A stretch of DNA of 64,000 nt from Pseudoalteromonas sp. UG3-2 (GTDB lineage: Bacteria > Pseudomonadota > Gammaproteobacteria > Enterobacterales > Alteromonadaceae), in assembly GCF_037120705.1 (NCBI RefSeq), contig NZ_JAWLJU010000001.1:248001-312000 (forward strand). The letters run 5' to 3'. Below the pieces are notes generated by a model. It was not told the DNA's origin. It ran no database searches and saw only the letters and a program-made list of their open reading frames with translations. The position numbers were made by a program, and so were the translations under genes. Each line of letters opens with the position of its first letter. Position 1 is the stretch's first letter. Positions 20,787 through 30,717 of the stretch are shown piece after piece.

Positions 20787-21920
20787 TTAGGCCACCGCTG
20801 GCGCGGCATGTTGGCGACGCTGCCAAAAAGCAGAATGCGGCCAACGTTTTTCTTTGCCATAAAACAGCTGCTTTAACGCACTGTATTGCTGATACTGTTG
20901 CGCAATATCCTGTTGATAGCTCAGCTGAGTTGCAGCACTTAATCCGCTATCCGCCTCATTAGCAATGAGCCTAGCCGCTTGGCAGCCCGAGGTCATGGCA
21001 AAGCCGAGCCCCATCGAAGAAATGGGATCAAACGCACAGGCGGCATCGCCAACCGGCAGATAGTTTGCCACTTGAGCAAATTGCGTCGACTGACTGTGCG
21101 CAGGACGCAGCCACAGCTTATTGCCAATCATGCTAAGCCCGGCTAAGCGCTTTGCCATCACCTGAGTATGACTTAACTGTTGCTGCCATTGCGACACTCG
21201 GTTTAAACGCATCTCAGACAACTGCTCGGCATCACTGAAATAAGTGGCAACGAGCGTGGTGTTATTAAGCGCGGCGCTATACCACCAGCCGTTTTCATCG
21301 CTTTCTAACAGCTGCAATTGCTCCAACTCCGTATGCTGTGGCGAATGAAAAAACGCACCAACCCCCATCAGCTGATCGAATTGCGTTACCTGAGCGCCAA
21401 CCAGGTTCGCAATGGTGCCGCTGCGACCCGAGGCATCGATAATAAAACGTGCAAGCAGGGTTCGTTCACCGAACTCTGGATGATATGCCGTCACTTGCCA
21501 CTGTTTATCACTGCGCTGCTTTACTTGTTTACACTTGCAGCGCGGAAGTATGCTGCCACCGCGATTATCCACCGCCTCAAGTAGAGTTAAATCAAACACC
21601 TCGCGGTCAACTTGGAAGGTGGCTCGGTCGGGAGCAAAAATAGCATGGCGATTGGCCGCGGTGTCGCTGCCCCAATAGGCGCTGCTGCCTTGCGTTGCGC
21701 TAAAGCACTCTGGCGCAAAGCTTTGCCGTGGCAACTGCAGGTAATCCAGTGTTGCAAACAGGCTGCTTGATACGCTCTCTCCTACGCGCATTTTCTGCAG
21801 ATCAGACTGTTCCAATACAGTGACCGATAAATTGCTGTGATTAAGCAAGGTAAGTGCGGCGCTGGCCCCGCCGGGGCCGGCACCGATAACCAGCACATCA
21901 CATTGATGAGCCGCAGTCAT
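20787..21920 (-). CDS. lodB: LodB-like FAD-dependent maturase of the quinoprotein oxidase
   Basis: A flavoprotein of 377 residues from the ATG at 21920, chosen because AGAAGG precedes it; an in-frame GTG at 21947 would overlap lodA. It has an N-terminal FAD-binding GAGPGGASAAL motif, a GESVSSSLF segment like that of flavin-dependent tryptophan halogenases, and the FAD-binding GDAACAFDPISSMGLGFAMTSG motif. LodB proteins are needed to form the cysteine tryptophylquinone cofactor of their LodA partner. It lies 4 bp after lodA on the same strand and is almost certainly co-expressed with it. Confidence 0.88.
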   Translation of the reverse strand: MTAAHQCDVLVIGAGPGGASAALTLLNHSNLSVTVLEQSDLQKMRVGESVSSSLFATLDYLQLPRQSFAPECFSATQGSSAYWGSDTAANRHAIFAPDRATFQVDREVFDLTLLEAVDNRGGSILPRCKCKQVKQRSDKQWQVTAYHPEFGERTLLARFIIDASGRSGTIANLVGAQVTQFDQLMGVGAFFHSPQHTELEQLQLLESDENGWWYSAALNNTTLVATYFSDAEQLSEMRLNRVSQWQQQLSHTQVMAKRLAGLSMIGNKLWLRPAHSQSTQFAQVANYLPVGDAACAFDPISSMGLGFAMTSGCQAARLIANEADSGLSAATQLSYQQDIAQQYQQYSALKQLFYGKEKRWPHSAFWQRRQHAAPAVA

Positions 21921-21924
21921 AACG

Positions 21925-24036
21925 CTACCTTCTAGTTCGAGTACCACTGCGTGGCACTTTTTTCGCTGCAGGTTTGGCCTTAATTGGCGCCGCCATTTTT
22001 TGCTCTAACCCTTTGAGCAACATTTTTGCTTTATCGCAGCCCGACGATAAATGGCTTTTAACGTCGTCTGGAATATAAAACACCGGAATATCGGTGCCAT
22101 CGTCCGCCTGATTGCCAGTAATGTCCGACACTGGAACATCTTTATAAGCAAACAGTTGATGATTGCGCTCGGTTTCCGTAAAAAATGGAAAGGCAGGAGC
22201 ATCGACATTTTGGTTACGAATAAACGCCAATGCCGACCAATGCTCAACCATTTGCACAAAGCTATTGATCCCTCGCGCATAATTCACTTGTTGCCCGGCA
22301 GGCAGATGGGTCGCTGCCTGATCGTCAATTTGGTTGGTTAACACATCCCATGGACTTTGTGGCGGCCACCAGTAGCTATAGTAGCTCGGTGGAGCGGGCA
22401 CCATGTGTGGATCGGTGCTGCTTCCTTGGTTGATTTTATTAACGGTGGGATCGGTAAAGTTAACGTTTTGAATGGTGCAGTTAAAAAAGTCCGCTTGCCA
22501 CGGGCAGGCCATGCGCTTAGTTAGGTCTCCCGGTTGGCAACCACCGCCCTCACATTCATCGCGGTCTGGGTCTAACCCACATGGAAATCCTTGGCCATGA
22601 CTTTGGTCTTTAATCATATAAGGCGCGGCATAAACCACTGGGTTTTGCATGCTCCACGTCACCTCAATCCCCGGACACATAGGTAAGCCAACACAATTAC
22701 CGACACTGGCTTGATCGGCATAATGAATACCAAAAGCATCTTTGCCGCTTGGGTTTAGCGGTGCAGCTTCGGCGCTAAAGTGCCCTGCCGCCCACTGGCT
22801 TAATAAAAAGTACTGGGTTTGGGTTAGGGTTAAGAATTTATCGACAATATTATCTTCCGCGTTACTCACAGAATTACTGCCTGAGTTCAGTGGCATTAAC
22901 GGTAAGTGGCCCTCAGTACCGTGTTCAAATAGTTGCTGATTGGTTTGCTGTTCAGGTGGCGTTTGCTGCACGGTGGCAGGGTCTTCTGGTTGCCTAAAGT
23001 AGCTAAAGTAAGCCTCGCGATTCGCCTTGTTGGCTTCAGAATTGTCTTTAAAGTCAAAAATATTAGCAAAAAACGCCGACATCGACTGCACGTTAGCCAC
23101 CCATTGATAGCCTCTGATCCGTGCAATAATCGGCGCAATATCACGGTCATAATTGGCTACAAAACTGCTTTGAAACTCACCATTGCTATAAAGCTCAGGG
23201 CAAAGGTTTTGCTCTCGCACGGCAACATCAAACATGGTATCGCTGAGGTTAGAAATATTGACAATTTCTGGGGCAAAATCTGGCGAGCCCACCACAATCC
23301 AAGATGACAAGTTCACTTTGCTGCCGTCGTTGAATTCCACAGTGCAATACACAGTGCCATCGGCAATGTCGTCATGCCAAGTATCGGCACCGCCGTACGA
23401 CTCCAGCGGTTCATTGCCTCCCGCAGCCCCTTTGCCACCTATAATCACCAAACGGCCTTCATCGTCGGTAAGCATTTCACCAAGGGATGTCACTAACTCA
23501 CCTTGAAATGGGCAATGTTGGCCAGGGCGGGGATCGTCTTTCGTGGGAAAGCTTACCGGATAGTTTGCCGGCGCACTGGCTTTATCGAATATTGCCTTGG
23601 CATTGGCGCCAGAGATGGTGCGCGGGCCCGGGTCGATGATGAGATTTTGACGCTCTTCAGACCAGGCATTGCGCTTGGGGGTTTGACGATTGTGATAGCT
23701 ATTGTCTTCACCGTACAGCAAGTTTCCTTGCAACTCATTAAATGCATACCACGCTGCTTTTTTGTTGGCCACGTGCGCTGTCCAAGTAATGCTTTTAACG
23801 TTATCACTGGCCAAGGTGATTTCTTGGTTGTTTTCATCGAGAATTTTAAACGGCTGGCCTTGCTTACGGATCCGGCCTTGATCATCTTTAAACTGATAAA
23901 CCGGGTGATCGATTTTATTGCCGCGTGCATCCGCTTCAAATGGCAAGCCACCAATCTTATCGGGGCTTAAATAAAATTGACCGTCACTATTGCCTAAGCG
24001 CGCAACACCAACGCTGGGGTGAAGTGTGTAGTTCAT
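21925..24036 (-). CDS. lodA: LodA-like quinoprotein amino-acid oxidase
   Basis: A 703-residue protein starting MNYTLHPSVGVARLGNS, a signature of the LodA/GoxA family, whose members oxidise lysine (marinocine), glycine or other amino acids and release hydrogen peroxide. The cysteine tryptophylquinone residues seem present: C511 in ACPWQADFFNC, and W556 or W557 in SYYSYWWPPQSP. The length lies between the known LodA (about 726) and GoxA (about 687) proteins. There is no Sec signal, as in known members, which are nonetheless found outside the cell. Substrate specificity cannot be read from the sequence. The last 20 residues are rich in Lys, Arg and Ala. Ribosome-binding site AAGGA; transcribed divergently from the phospholipase-like gene. 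Confidence 0.92.
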   Translation of the reverse strand: MNYTLHPSVGVARLGNSDGQFYLSPDKIGGLPFEADARGNKIDHPVYQFKDDQGRIRKQGQPFKILDENNQEITLASDNVKSITWTAHVANKKAAWYAFNELQGNLLYGEDNSYHNRQTPKRNAWSEERQNLIIDPGPRTISGANAKAIFDKASAPANYPVSFPTKDDPRPGQHCPFQGELVTSLGEMLTDDEGRLVIIGGKGAAGGNEPLESYGGADTWHDDIADGTVYCTVEFNDGSKVNLSSWIVVGSPDFAPEIVNISNLSDTMFDVAVREQNLCPELYSNGEFQSSFVANYDRDIAPIIARIRGYQWVANVQSMSAFFANIFDFKDNSEANKANREAYFSYFRQPEDPATVQQTPPEQQTNQQLFEHGTEGHLPLMPLNSGSNSVSNAEDNIVDKFLTLTQTQYFLLSQWAAGHFSAEAAPLNPSGKDAFGIHYADQASVGNCVGLPMCPGIEVTWSMQNPVVYAAPYMIKDQSHGQGFPCGLDPDRDECEGGGCQPGDLTKRMACPWQADFFNCTIQNVNFTDPTVNKINQGSSTDPHMVPAPPSYYSYWWPPQSPWDVLTNQIDDQAATHLPAGQQVNYARGINSFVQMVEHWSALAFIRNQNVDAPAFPFFTETERNHQLFAYKDVPVSDITGNQADDGTDIPVFYIPDDVKSHLSSGCDKAKMLLKGLEQKMAAPIKAKPAAKKVPRSGTRTRR

Positions 24037-24534
24037 GATTGTATCCTTTTGCTTTTAATAACAATGCAACCTTGGTGCTTGAGCTATGCAGAGCCAGTCC
24101 AGACTTAAGCCGAGTTGCAGCCTTACATTTAAACGCGCCTTCTAGTTGGTAACGGCTGAATTGCCAGTGCACAGTGAGCAACAGCCAAGCATTGACAACG
24201 CAATTACCTCAAAGCCACGATAAATGTAAATAAAAAGTAGAATAAAAGTTTATTTGCTGCAATTACGGCCAATTACAAGCAAGCAAAATTAATAAAGACA
24301 CCCAAATAAAATACTTGCAACTACCTGTTATTATTGACTATTTAAAACCACAGCGAATCACTTCTAATACACAACGATTACACTCAATCACTGTAACATT
24401 CATATTTTCCCATATATTTCAACAGCTTTATTTTTAATTACTATGTTGAAACATTTATTTCACAAACTATAATCTTGCGTTCCTTTTTTAGTGCATTAGC
24501 ACTAGTCAGTACCTTTAATTTTCTAGGAGTAAAC
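24037..24534. other. Divergent promoter region between lodA and the phospholipase-like gene
   Basis: A long AT-rich intergenic region with both promoters, containing one GACACCC motif at 24297-24303. No small gene was recognised. No regulator-binding palindrome was identified by eye. Confidence 0.5.
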
Positions 24535-26226
24535 ATGAAATTAAAGCATCTATGCCTCGCCATTTCGCTCAGTAGTAGCGCTTCTGTTACAGCCTTTACC
24601 CAATGGGGTGGTCAAGGTGTCACTCCCATGGGCCATGAATGGCTTACTCGTACCGCCGCACTGGAAGTGCTTGATGCCGAGCACATTATTAATGCCGATC
24701 CCAACGATCCTAGGCTGTCTTGGCAACACGGCTTAGCCAAAGATACTCGCCTCAACACCGCGCTCGAGGAAGTGGCTAAAATTCAAGCGCAAGAAATCGA
24801 CAACTCGCTCTATGAGCCCAGATATGACAGCATCCACTCAGCCATTATTGGCGAGCGCTGGGTTGATATAGCGGGTTTTAATGTGGCTAAAGCCAGCACC
24901 GATCCAAGCGGCCCAGACTGCTTCAGTGCAGTGTCACAGGAGCCAGCCGACATTCAACTAGACCACTTTATGCGCCGTTATGACGACGTTGGCGGCCAGG
25001 GCGGTGTCGATGCAGCTTACCGTTCACAACAGCGCTTTATCGATCACTTTGTCACGGCAGCCACCGCATCAGAGAAACGCATGAAAGTATGGGACGGCGG
25101 GGGTTATTCAACGCTTACGGAAGTGGATCACAACTACTTTTTATTTGGTCGAGCCGTGCACTTATTCCAAGATTCATTCAGCCCAGAGCACACCGTGCGG
25201 TTACCTGAGGACAATTATGAGTCTATTTGGCAGGTAAAAGCATACCTTTGCTCTGAAGGAGCTGAGCAGCACACCCACGATACCAAAGACGTGTTAAGCT
25301 TTTCCAGCGGTGATGTGATTTGGCAGCCAGACACGCGGCTTGAATCCGGTTGGTCGTCGTATCAGGTGAGCAGTATGAAACCGGTGGCATTAGTAGCACT
25401 GGAGGCCAGTAAAGATCTTTGGGCCGCCTTTATTCGCACCATGGCACTACCACCGTCACAGCGACGCCAAGCTGCCGAGCAAGAAGCACAGCAACTGGTC
25501 GACAACTGGTTATCGTTTGATGAGCAAGCCATGTTGCAATGGTACAAAGACGAAAACAAACGTGACCATACCTATGTGTTGGCCCCCAATGACAGCGGCA
25601 AAGGTAAAACACTCAGCCAATGCATGGCAGGGCTGAATGTGGGCACCACCAGCCAAAGCGAACGAGTAGCGCAACTGGAAGCAGAGCGTAGACAATGTTT
25701 ATATAACATTGAAGCCGAGCCCGGCTACGAAGACTTAAACGACCCTCACTTAGATATTCCGTACAACTGGCGCTGGAAATCAGCCACTTGGCAAACTCCA
25801 CCAAGCGATTGGCAATACCCACAACGCCAAGCCGATACCGGCAAGCACGTAACCATTCAATCGGCAGTAAATAACCAATTCCTAAGCGCCGAGACAATTA
25901 ACAAAGACACCCACCTTAAAATAGCCAATGTGCCACTGCCGTTAATACAGGTGAGCAATGCCCAAGGGCAGCAGTATTTTCGAGCGCAACAAAATCCCGA
26001 GCTATTTGTAGGAGTAAGCACTAGCTTTTCTGGTTATTTGCAACTGCTCGACTCGCCCAAACGTGCCAGCTACACCCTGATTAATAACGGTGGTATTTGG
26101 AATATTAAAAATGACTACTGGCAGCAATACGTGTGGTTCAATCAAGATAAGCAGCGCCCAGAAGTAAACCGCCATGGCAAACCAAACACCCTGGCCGCCA
26201 AGTGGATTATCACTGAGCAAGAGTAA
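24535..26226 (+). CDS. Secreted zinc-dependent phospholipase C-like protein with beta-trefoil-like C-terminus
   Basis: The ATG at 24535 is preferred over an upstream start at 24475 because AGGAG precedes it and a signal peptide begins there (cleavage near SVTA/FTQW). The mature N-terminal region (GHEWLTRTAAL), LDHFMRRYDD and FGRAVHLFQDSFSPEHTVR carry His/Asp/Glu patterns of the zinc-dependent phospholipase C/P1-nuclease fold. The last 120 residues (HVTIQSAVNNQFLSAE onward) resemble a fascin- or ricin-type beta-trefoil and could bind glycans or lipids. It is divergent from lodA. The assignment is from motifs only. Residues INKDTHLKI are encoded by a copy of the GACACCCACC repeat seen in intergenic DNA. 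Confidence 0.7.
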   Translation: MKLKHLCLAISLSSSASVTAFTQWGGQGVTPMGHEWLTRTAALEVLDAEHIINADPNDPRLSWQHGLAKDTRLNTALEEVAKIQAQEIDNSLYEPRYDSIHSAIIGERWVDIAGFNVAKASTDPSGPDCFSAVSQEPADIQLDHFMRRYDDVGGQGGVDAAYRSQQRFIDHFVTAATASEKRMKVWDGGGYSTLTEVDHNYFLFGRAVHLFQDSFSPEHTVRLPEDNYESIWQVKAYLCSEGAEQHTHDTKDVLSFSSGDVIWQPDTRLESGWSSYQVSSMKPVALVALEASKDLWAAFIRTMALPPSQRRQAAEQEAQQLVDNWLSFDEQAMLQWYKDENKRDHTYVLAPNDSGKGKTLSQCMAGLNVGTTSQSERVAQLEAERRQCLYNIEAEPGYEDLNDPHLDIPYNWRWKSATWQTPPSDWQYPQRQADTGKHVTIQSAVNNQFLSAETINKDTHLKIANVPLPLIQVSNAQGQQYFRAQQNPELFVGVSTSFSGYLQLLDSPKRASYTLINNGGIWNIKNDYWQQYVWFNQDKQRPEVNRHGKPNTLAAKWIITEQE

Positions 26227-26240
26227 CAGCCACCCTTTTA

Positions 26241-26727
26241 TAGGCGCGGTTTTATATCGCGCTTGTTTTTATGGTTTATATCGCGCTAAAAGATCCCGGC
26301 GTAAAGCCGGACCCACATTTCGGTTGTGCACCTAAGCGCGCGGAATCAATCCGCGCCTACAAGGTGAAGGTGTTATTTGAATCGTTTCTGCCAAACACAT
26401 ACCCCCCTTTTATAGGCGCGATTTTACATCGCGCTTGTTTTTATGGTTTATATCGCGCTAACAGATCCCGGCGTAAAGCCGGTCCCACATTTCTGTTTTG
26501 CACCTAAGCGCGCGGAATGAATCCGCAGCTACATAAGGTGGGCGGTGTTATTTGAATCGTTTCTGCCAAACACATACCCCCTTTTGTAGGCGCGATTTTA
26601 TATCGCGCTTGTTTTTATGGTTTATATCGCGCTAACAGATCCCGGCGTAAAGCCGGTCCCATATTTCGGTTTTGCACCTAAGCGCGCGGAATCAATCCGC
26701 GCCTACAAGGTGGAGGTGTTTTTACCA
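26241..26727 (+). repeat. Tandem array of three composite REP units of about 172 bp
   Basis: Units start at 26241, 26413 and 26587 (periods 172 and 174). Each contains a hairpin TAGGCGCG-ATTTTA-TATCGCGC, a second TATATCGCGC, an inverted hairpin GATCCCGGCGTAAAGCCGG then TCCCA, and an inverted hairpin GCGCGGAATCAATCCGCGC then CTAC. Read outward, the hairpins begin with GTAGG or GTGGG, like the conserved tetranucleotide of REP sequences. A spacer ATTTGAATCGTTTCTGCC links the units. ORFs here are repeat artefacts. Confidence 0.9.
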
Positions 26728-28392
26728 TTAATTCAGCTTCTTAATGGTGGTAATAACTTCCTCTATTGATTGTTCGAATTTATTCAGCTTAGCTCGTAGT
26801 GGAGCAAGAATTTTCTTGCGTTTGCGCTTATTCGTTACGATGTAAATACTTCCTTGAACAGCCCAAATTGCACTCAATAGTGCAAATACAGCCAGAGGAA
26901 CGTTTTCAATAATCCATGGCACTTGGTACACAGGATCTAATATTGGGTGATACAAGGTGTTTAATAGTCCCGCGTAATCAGGTAGCGTCAGCACAAAGTT
27001 ACTAACCAATGCAACCACCGCTAGAGTGAACCACACGCCAAGACTTGCAGTAAAGCTATGGTGTATAAAGCTGTTGGTACTACAGTGCTGTTCTTTGCTG
27101 ATGTTGTAGATATACTCGCGACATAACCTCGAGTCGTGGTTTAGTTGCGGTGTCGCGTAAGCAAACACAACCCAATCACCAATATCACACACACCGATGA
27201 CATCTTCTGCAAAAGTGAATTCGGCAATTTCATCACCAGCAATTTGCACCATCAGTTGTCCACTGATGTTTGAGTCGCGTTGACGATGCCGCTCCGTTTC
27301 GGTTTCATAACTTGAGTGATTAAAATATCCACCGCGATAATGATCAGTTCTGATGGTTGTAGTAGTGAGGGTCTCAACATCTGAAACGTTAGCATCTAGC
27401 GGTTTGGCAACGACTCGACCCAAAAACATACGGCAAAGAACATCTCCTTTACTATTGCTATACAGCGCATTACGGTGAACATAAGGCTCATCATACGCCA
27501 TTGAAAACTGCTCCATCAGCTTCTGCTCTAACTCTTTAGCATTGCCTGCATCTCGGCTGTTCGCTATGGACTCTCCGCAACCTGGGCAAAAACTCAACGT
27601 ATCGGGTATACGCTTATGGCAAGAGAAACAAAAGATATCAGATTCTGCTACCGACCTGTGCGCCAAATGATAACCAAGCTCATCGCGACTCACTTGTAAC
27701 ATTTGGCTGAGTGAGTCGACTAAAGCGTTATATTTTTCAACGCGCTTTTGATAGCTTTTCTTGCGGCTATTGCTTTCAAATAGATAAACCCCTACGGCGC
27801 AAACCGCAGACAGAATGGCGGCAAGTTGAGGCGCCAATAAGCCTGTTCCATAGAGGCAAAAAAACATAATACCAGACAATAATAACCATAAAAACGAAGT
27901 GCTTTGAGGTTCAGGCTGGAAAGCACTTTGCAATTGATATTTCTGCATCTCTTCCATGTGATTAATCACAGCGCCCGGAGAAGAGGAGTTATTTACCGTA
28001 GTTTGCGCCTGCTTACCAACGACAGGGTAGTTTAAACTATAAGGAGCTGGCTGAACCAAGGTCAATACATCTCCGCGCTTTATATCGCGGAAAAATTCAT
28101 CCTCGGCGCTAACAGAGGTGTGATATCGCAATCCCTCGCGGTCTTCTAACTCCACCCACCAATAACTATAAGTCAGGTCATTATTGCCATTGGTATACCG
28201 CCTTTTATACAAATAAGTAGACAACACAGTGCCAGTTATAGACTGAAAATCAGGATAATAGCCCTTAATATTCTTAATTACTTCTGGAAGCAACTCAGCG
28301 ACCGAAGTGAGCTTTATCTCCTCCGGTAAAGTTTCTCCGCAGTGGCCACAATAACTCTCGTTAATGTAAATTGGTGCATTACAATGATTCAT
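26728..28392 (-). CDS. Zinc-ribbon membrane protein, last gene of a GDPD-PEGA operon
   Basis: A 554-residue protein of unknown function. An N-terminal zinc-ribbon-like motif (C4, then C15-x-x-C18, YCGHCGE) is followed by a beta-rich domain (about 45-110, YSYWWVELEDREGLRYHTSV). There are two membrane helices at about 165-205, then a complete zinc ribbon FCFSCHKR-CPGCGES near 250-275. A second soluble domain follows, and two more helices lie at about 450-525. An in-frame stop just upstream confirms the start, and AGGGAA serves as ribosome-binding site. It starts 9 bp after the PEGA gene. Zinc ribbons in membrane proteins often mediate protein contacts; no function is proposed. Confidence 0.75.
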   Translation of the reverse strand: MNHCNAPIYINESYCGHCGETLPEEIKLTSVAELLPEVIKNIKGYYPDFQSITGTVLSTYLYKRRYTNGNNDLTYSYWWVELEDREGLRYHTSVSAEDEFFRDIKRGDVLTLVQPAPYSLNYPVVGKQAQTTVNNSSSPGAVINHMEEMQKYQLQSAFQPEPQSTSFLWLLLSGIMFFCLYGTGLLAPQLAAILSAVCAVGVYLFESNSRKKSYQKRVEKYNALVDSLSQMLQVSRDELGYHLAHRSVAESDIFCFSCHKRIPDTLSFCPGCGESIANSRDAGNAKELEQKLMEQFSMAYDEPYVHRNALYSNSKGDVLCRMFLGRVVAKPLDANVSDVETLTTTTIRTDHYRGGYFNHSSYETETERHRQRDSNISGQLMVQIAGDEIAEFTFAEDVIGVCDIGDWVVFAYATPQLNHDSRLCREYIYNISKEQHCSTNSFIHHSFTASLGVWFTLAVVALVSNFVLTLPDYAGLLNTLYHPILDPVYQVPWIIENVPLAVFALLSAIWAVQGSIYIVTNKRKRKKILAPLRAKLNKFEQSIEEVITTIKKLN

Positions 28393-28401
28393 TGGTTCCC
28401 T

Positions 28402-30717
28402 TTATCGTTTCTTCAGTTCTATGTTTATGCTCTGCTTCCCAGCTAACACGCGGTGCCAGCGGCGGTAAGTTTGATACCCATCTGCGCTTACTTGAATATC
28501 ATAGTTACCCGGTTTTAGGCGTATGTTGTGATGGTATTTAGGCTTTATATTCATAATCCGGATCGTAGCACCAGATACATTACTGCTAATGTTCAATGTA
28601 GCCTGATTATTGAATACCTTATTCACCTGCTGACGAGGATTATCCTCACTTGTATAGGCAGTTAACTGCGTGTCGAACTGCGCCATAAAGTGAGTTAGAG
28701 GTTCTAAAGAGCGATAAATGCCACTATGCTGCTCTAGTTTAAGCCCTAAAGGATGCAAAATAGGTTGCACATGTAAGGTCCAGCGTAAAGCAAAGGAAAA
28801 CATCGGATTACTGGCTTGCTCCACCTTACCGAGAAAATAGTTCACAGGACTTTGCTGATGGTGAGTAAATTGGCTCTTTACCAGTAACACTGGTAATACA
28901 ATCAGTAGCAAAACCGGCGCAACTTTGGTTGCAAACGTTGCCCACCGAGGTAAATAAGCTGACCAGCTTGGCTTGATCACTTCTACCGCTTTTAGAGGGA
29001 GTTTAATCAGCGTTAAACAAATTAAAAATAAACTCAATGACATTGAAATGGGCGGGATCACCACCGATCTAAGTGCTTGCTTGCCCGCCTCTGCATATTT
29101 TCCACCTTCTTCGAAATGCACTCTAGCGTTATTGAGCATATTGAGATATTGCTGAGTGCGGCGCTCAATATTGACGTCTAGCACATAGCGTTTAAAGTTT
29201 GCCTTGTTCCAATCTGCACGCACATTTTTTACGTACATATCCCCCATCTGTTGCGCGATTTTTTGTTGAATGCTGGGATGCAATTGAAATGATTGCCAGT
29301 CTAAATTAATCGGTAAGTCTAAGCCTTTTTGCTGCATGGCAGCCTGCCAGCGTTCATCGGCATCGTGCTTTACCTTGTTAGCGACCGCGCGGGCAAACTG
29401 TTGTCGTTGATCAATATGCCACTTAGCAGGCAAGAGCAGCCCTTTATTATGCAGTGTTTGTCTTAACCGCGCTTGGGTACTATCATGACGTCGGAACTCA
29501 CTCAATTCAGTGATGTTCATAGGGTAGCCGGTTTCTTTCTCAAACTGCTTTTGAAAGTTCGGGTGAGCCAGGATCCGATGTTGATAATGATTTGGGTCAT
29601 CAGTGTATTTATAGCGCTTATCCTTAATACCACCGTCACCACCAGTGGCAAAACTTAACACTTGCAACGCAGTAGAAACGCCACCGGTTAGCACCCCGGC
29701 TAACACTGTATTGGCCGCATTCTCAGCTCCACTGATCTCCTCAACAATCAACCAATAGTCAGGTGGAATATAGCCAAGCCCTGCTTTATCGATTTGCGTT
29801 TTGTAGCGGGCATGAAGACGCTCTATGCATTTTGCCTTACGTTCGCGTTCAGAGTATTTGTCGTAGCGCTCTTGGCAACGATTAGTCGCCTTGTGATATT
29901 GATAAATTTTGGGCCCATATTCTTGTGCTCGTGCCTCAGCTCGAGCAATATACTTCTTTTGCGCTTGCAAGTAGCGCTGCCAACCCTGATTAACCTCTTG
30001 CTCAATTTGTTGCCAATACTCTTGCTCACGAGCAGGAATGTCGGCAAGCGTTTGATTATATTGATTTGATCCCTTAGCGTACTCGCTGTAACTGTTCGAT
30101 AACCGTGCGTACAAACTAGAAAAGTCTCGATAATGCTGGTCAAAATCTTGATAGGCACGTTTTTGTACAAATTGTTTAATGATCTCGCGCTTATGACTTT
30201 CTAAGTTACTGGCCAGTTGATCATCGGCGTATAATAATCCGCCAAACAACGCTAAAAAGGTTAAATTCTCAGAACTTTTGAGCGCATCGGCATCATATTC
30301 TAGCCCGGAAACTTCCACTGCATTGATGGCCAACGCATCACGAAACGCCGCGCTTAACACCGCATGCTCTCGCTGCTGTGCCGAAGAAGGCTCAATTAAA
30401 AAGCGCTCTACCAGCACTTTTTGACCAAAATACACCGTTGGCCAAACCAAGCTGGTCAGTGTCAGTAAGCTCAGCGCTCCGCGGAACAGGGTTTGATAAA
30501 ATCTCGCAGGTAGTAGGTCAGCCAACAGTAAGGTAACCCCGATACCAGAAATGGCTCGTCCATAGATTTCCAGTTGCTCAAGGGCTAATTCATCAGGCGT
30601 GCCTAAGCCAACTAATGAGACCAACTGCGCATTAAAAATGGCTTCCGGAATAAGATACGCCAAGCTCATAATAAACAATAGAGCTCGCCAAAATACAGGT
30701 TTATGATCGCGTTTCAC
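28402..30717 (-). CDS. Large membrane protein with C-terminal PEGA domain
   Basis: A 771-residue protein of unknown function. Three membrane helices lie in the first 100 residues and two at about 565-630. Between them is a long charged, helical, partly coiled-coil region (about 120-560) with many Gln, Lys, Tyr and Arg. A C-terminal PEGA-type beta domain covers about 705-771 (GATIRIMNIKPKYHHNIRLKPGNYDIQVSADGYQTY). PEGA domains are small extracytoplasmic beta modules often found in surface proteins. The GTG start overlaps the last base of the GDPD stop (TAGTG), so translation is coupled. No close named family was recognised. Confidence 0.75.
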   Translation of the reverse strand: MKRDHKPVFWRALLFIMSLAYLIPEAIFNAQLVSLVGLGTPDELALEQLEIYGRAISGIGVTLLLADLLPARFYQTLFRGALSLLTLTSLVWPTVYFGQKVLVERFLIEPSSAQQREHAVLSAAFRDALAINAVEVSGLEYDADALKSSENLTFLALFGGLLYADDQLASNLESHKREIIKQFVQKRAYQDFDQHYRDFSSLYARLSNSYSEYAKGSNQYNQTLADIPAREQEYWQQIEQEVNQGWQRYLQAQKKYIARAEARAQEYGPKIYQYHKATNRCQERYDKYSERERKAKCIERLHARYKTQIDKAGLGYIPPDYWLIVEEISGAENAANTVLAGVLTGGVSTALQVLSFATGGDGGIKDKRYKYTDDPNHYQHRILAHPNFQKQFEKETGYPMNITELSEFRRHDSTQARLRQTLHNKGLLLPAKWHIDQRQQFARAVANKVKHDADERWQAAMQQKGLDLPINLDWQSFQLHPSIQQKIAQQMGDMYVKNVRADWNKANFKRYVLDVNIERRTQQYLNMLNNARVHFEEGGKYAEAGKQALRSVVIPPISMSLSLFLICLTLIKLPLKAVEVIKPSWSAYLPRWATFATKVAPVLLLIVLPVLLVKSQFTHHQQSPVNYFLGKVEQASNPMFSFALRWTLHVQPILHPLGLKLEQHSGIYRSLEPLTHFMAQFDTQLTAYTSEDNPRQQVNKVFNNQATLNISSNVSGATIRIMNIKPKYHHNIRLKPGNYDIQVSADGYQTYRRWHRVLAGKQSINIELKKR

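Noticed and set aside
23503..23970. 155-residue frame antisense to lodA
   Set aside because: Shadow of the strongly supported lodA frame.
26271..26507. 78-residue frame starting MVYIALKDPGVK
   Set aside because: Translation of the 172-bp REP unit.
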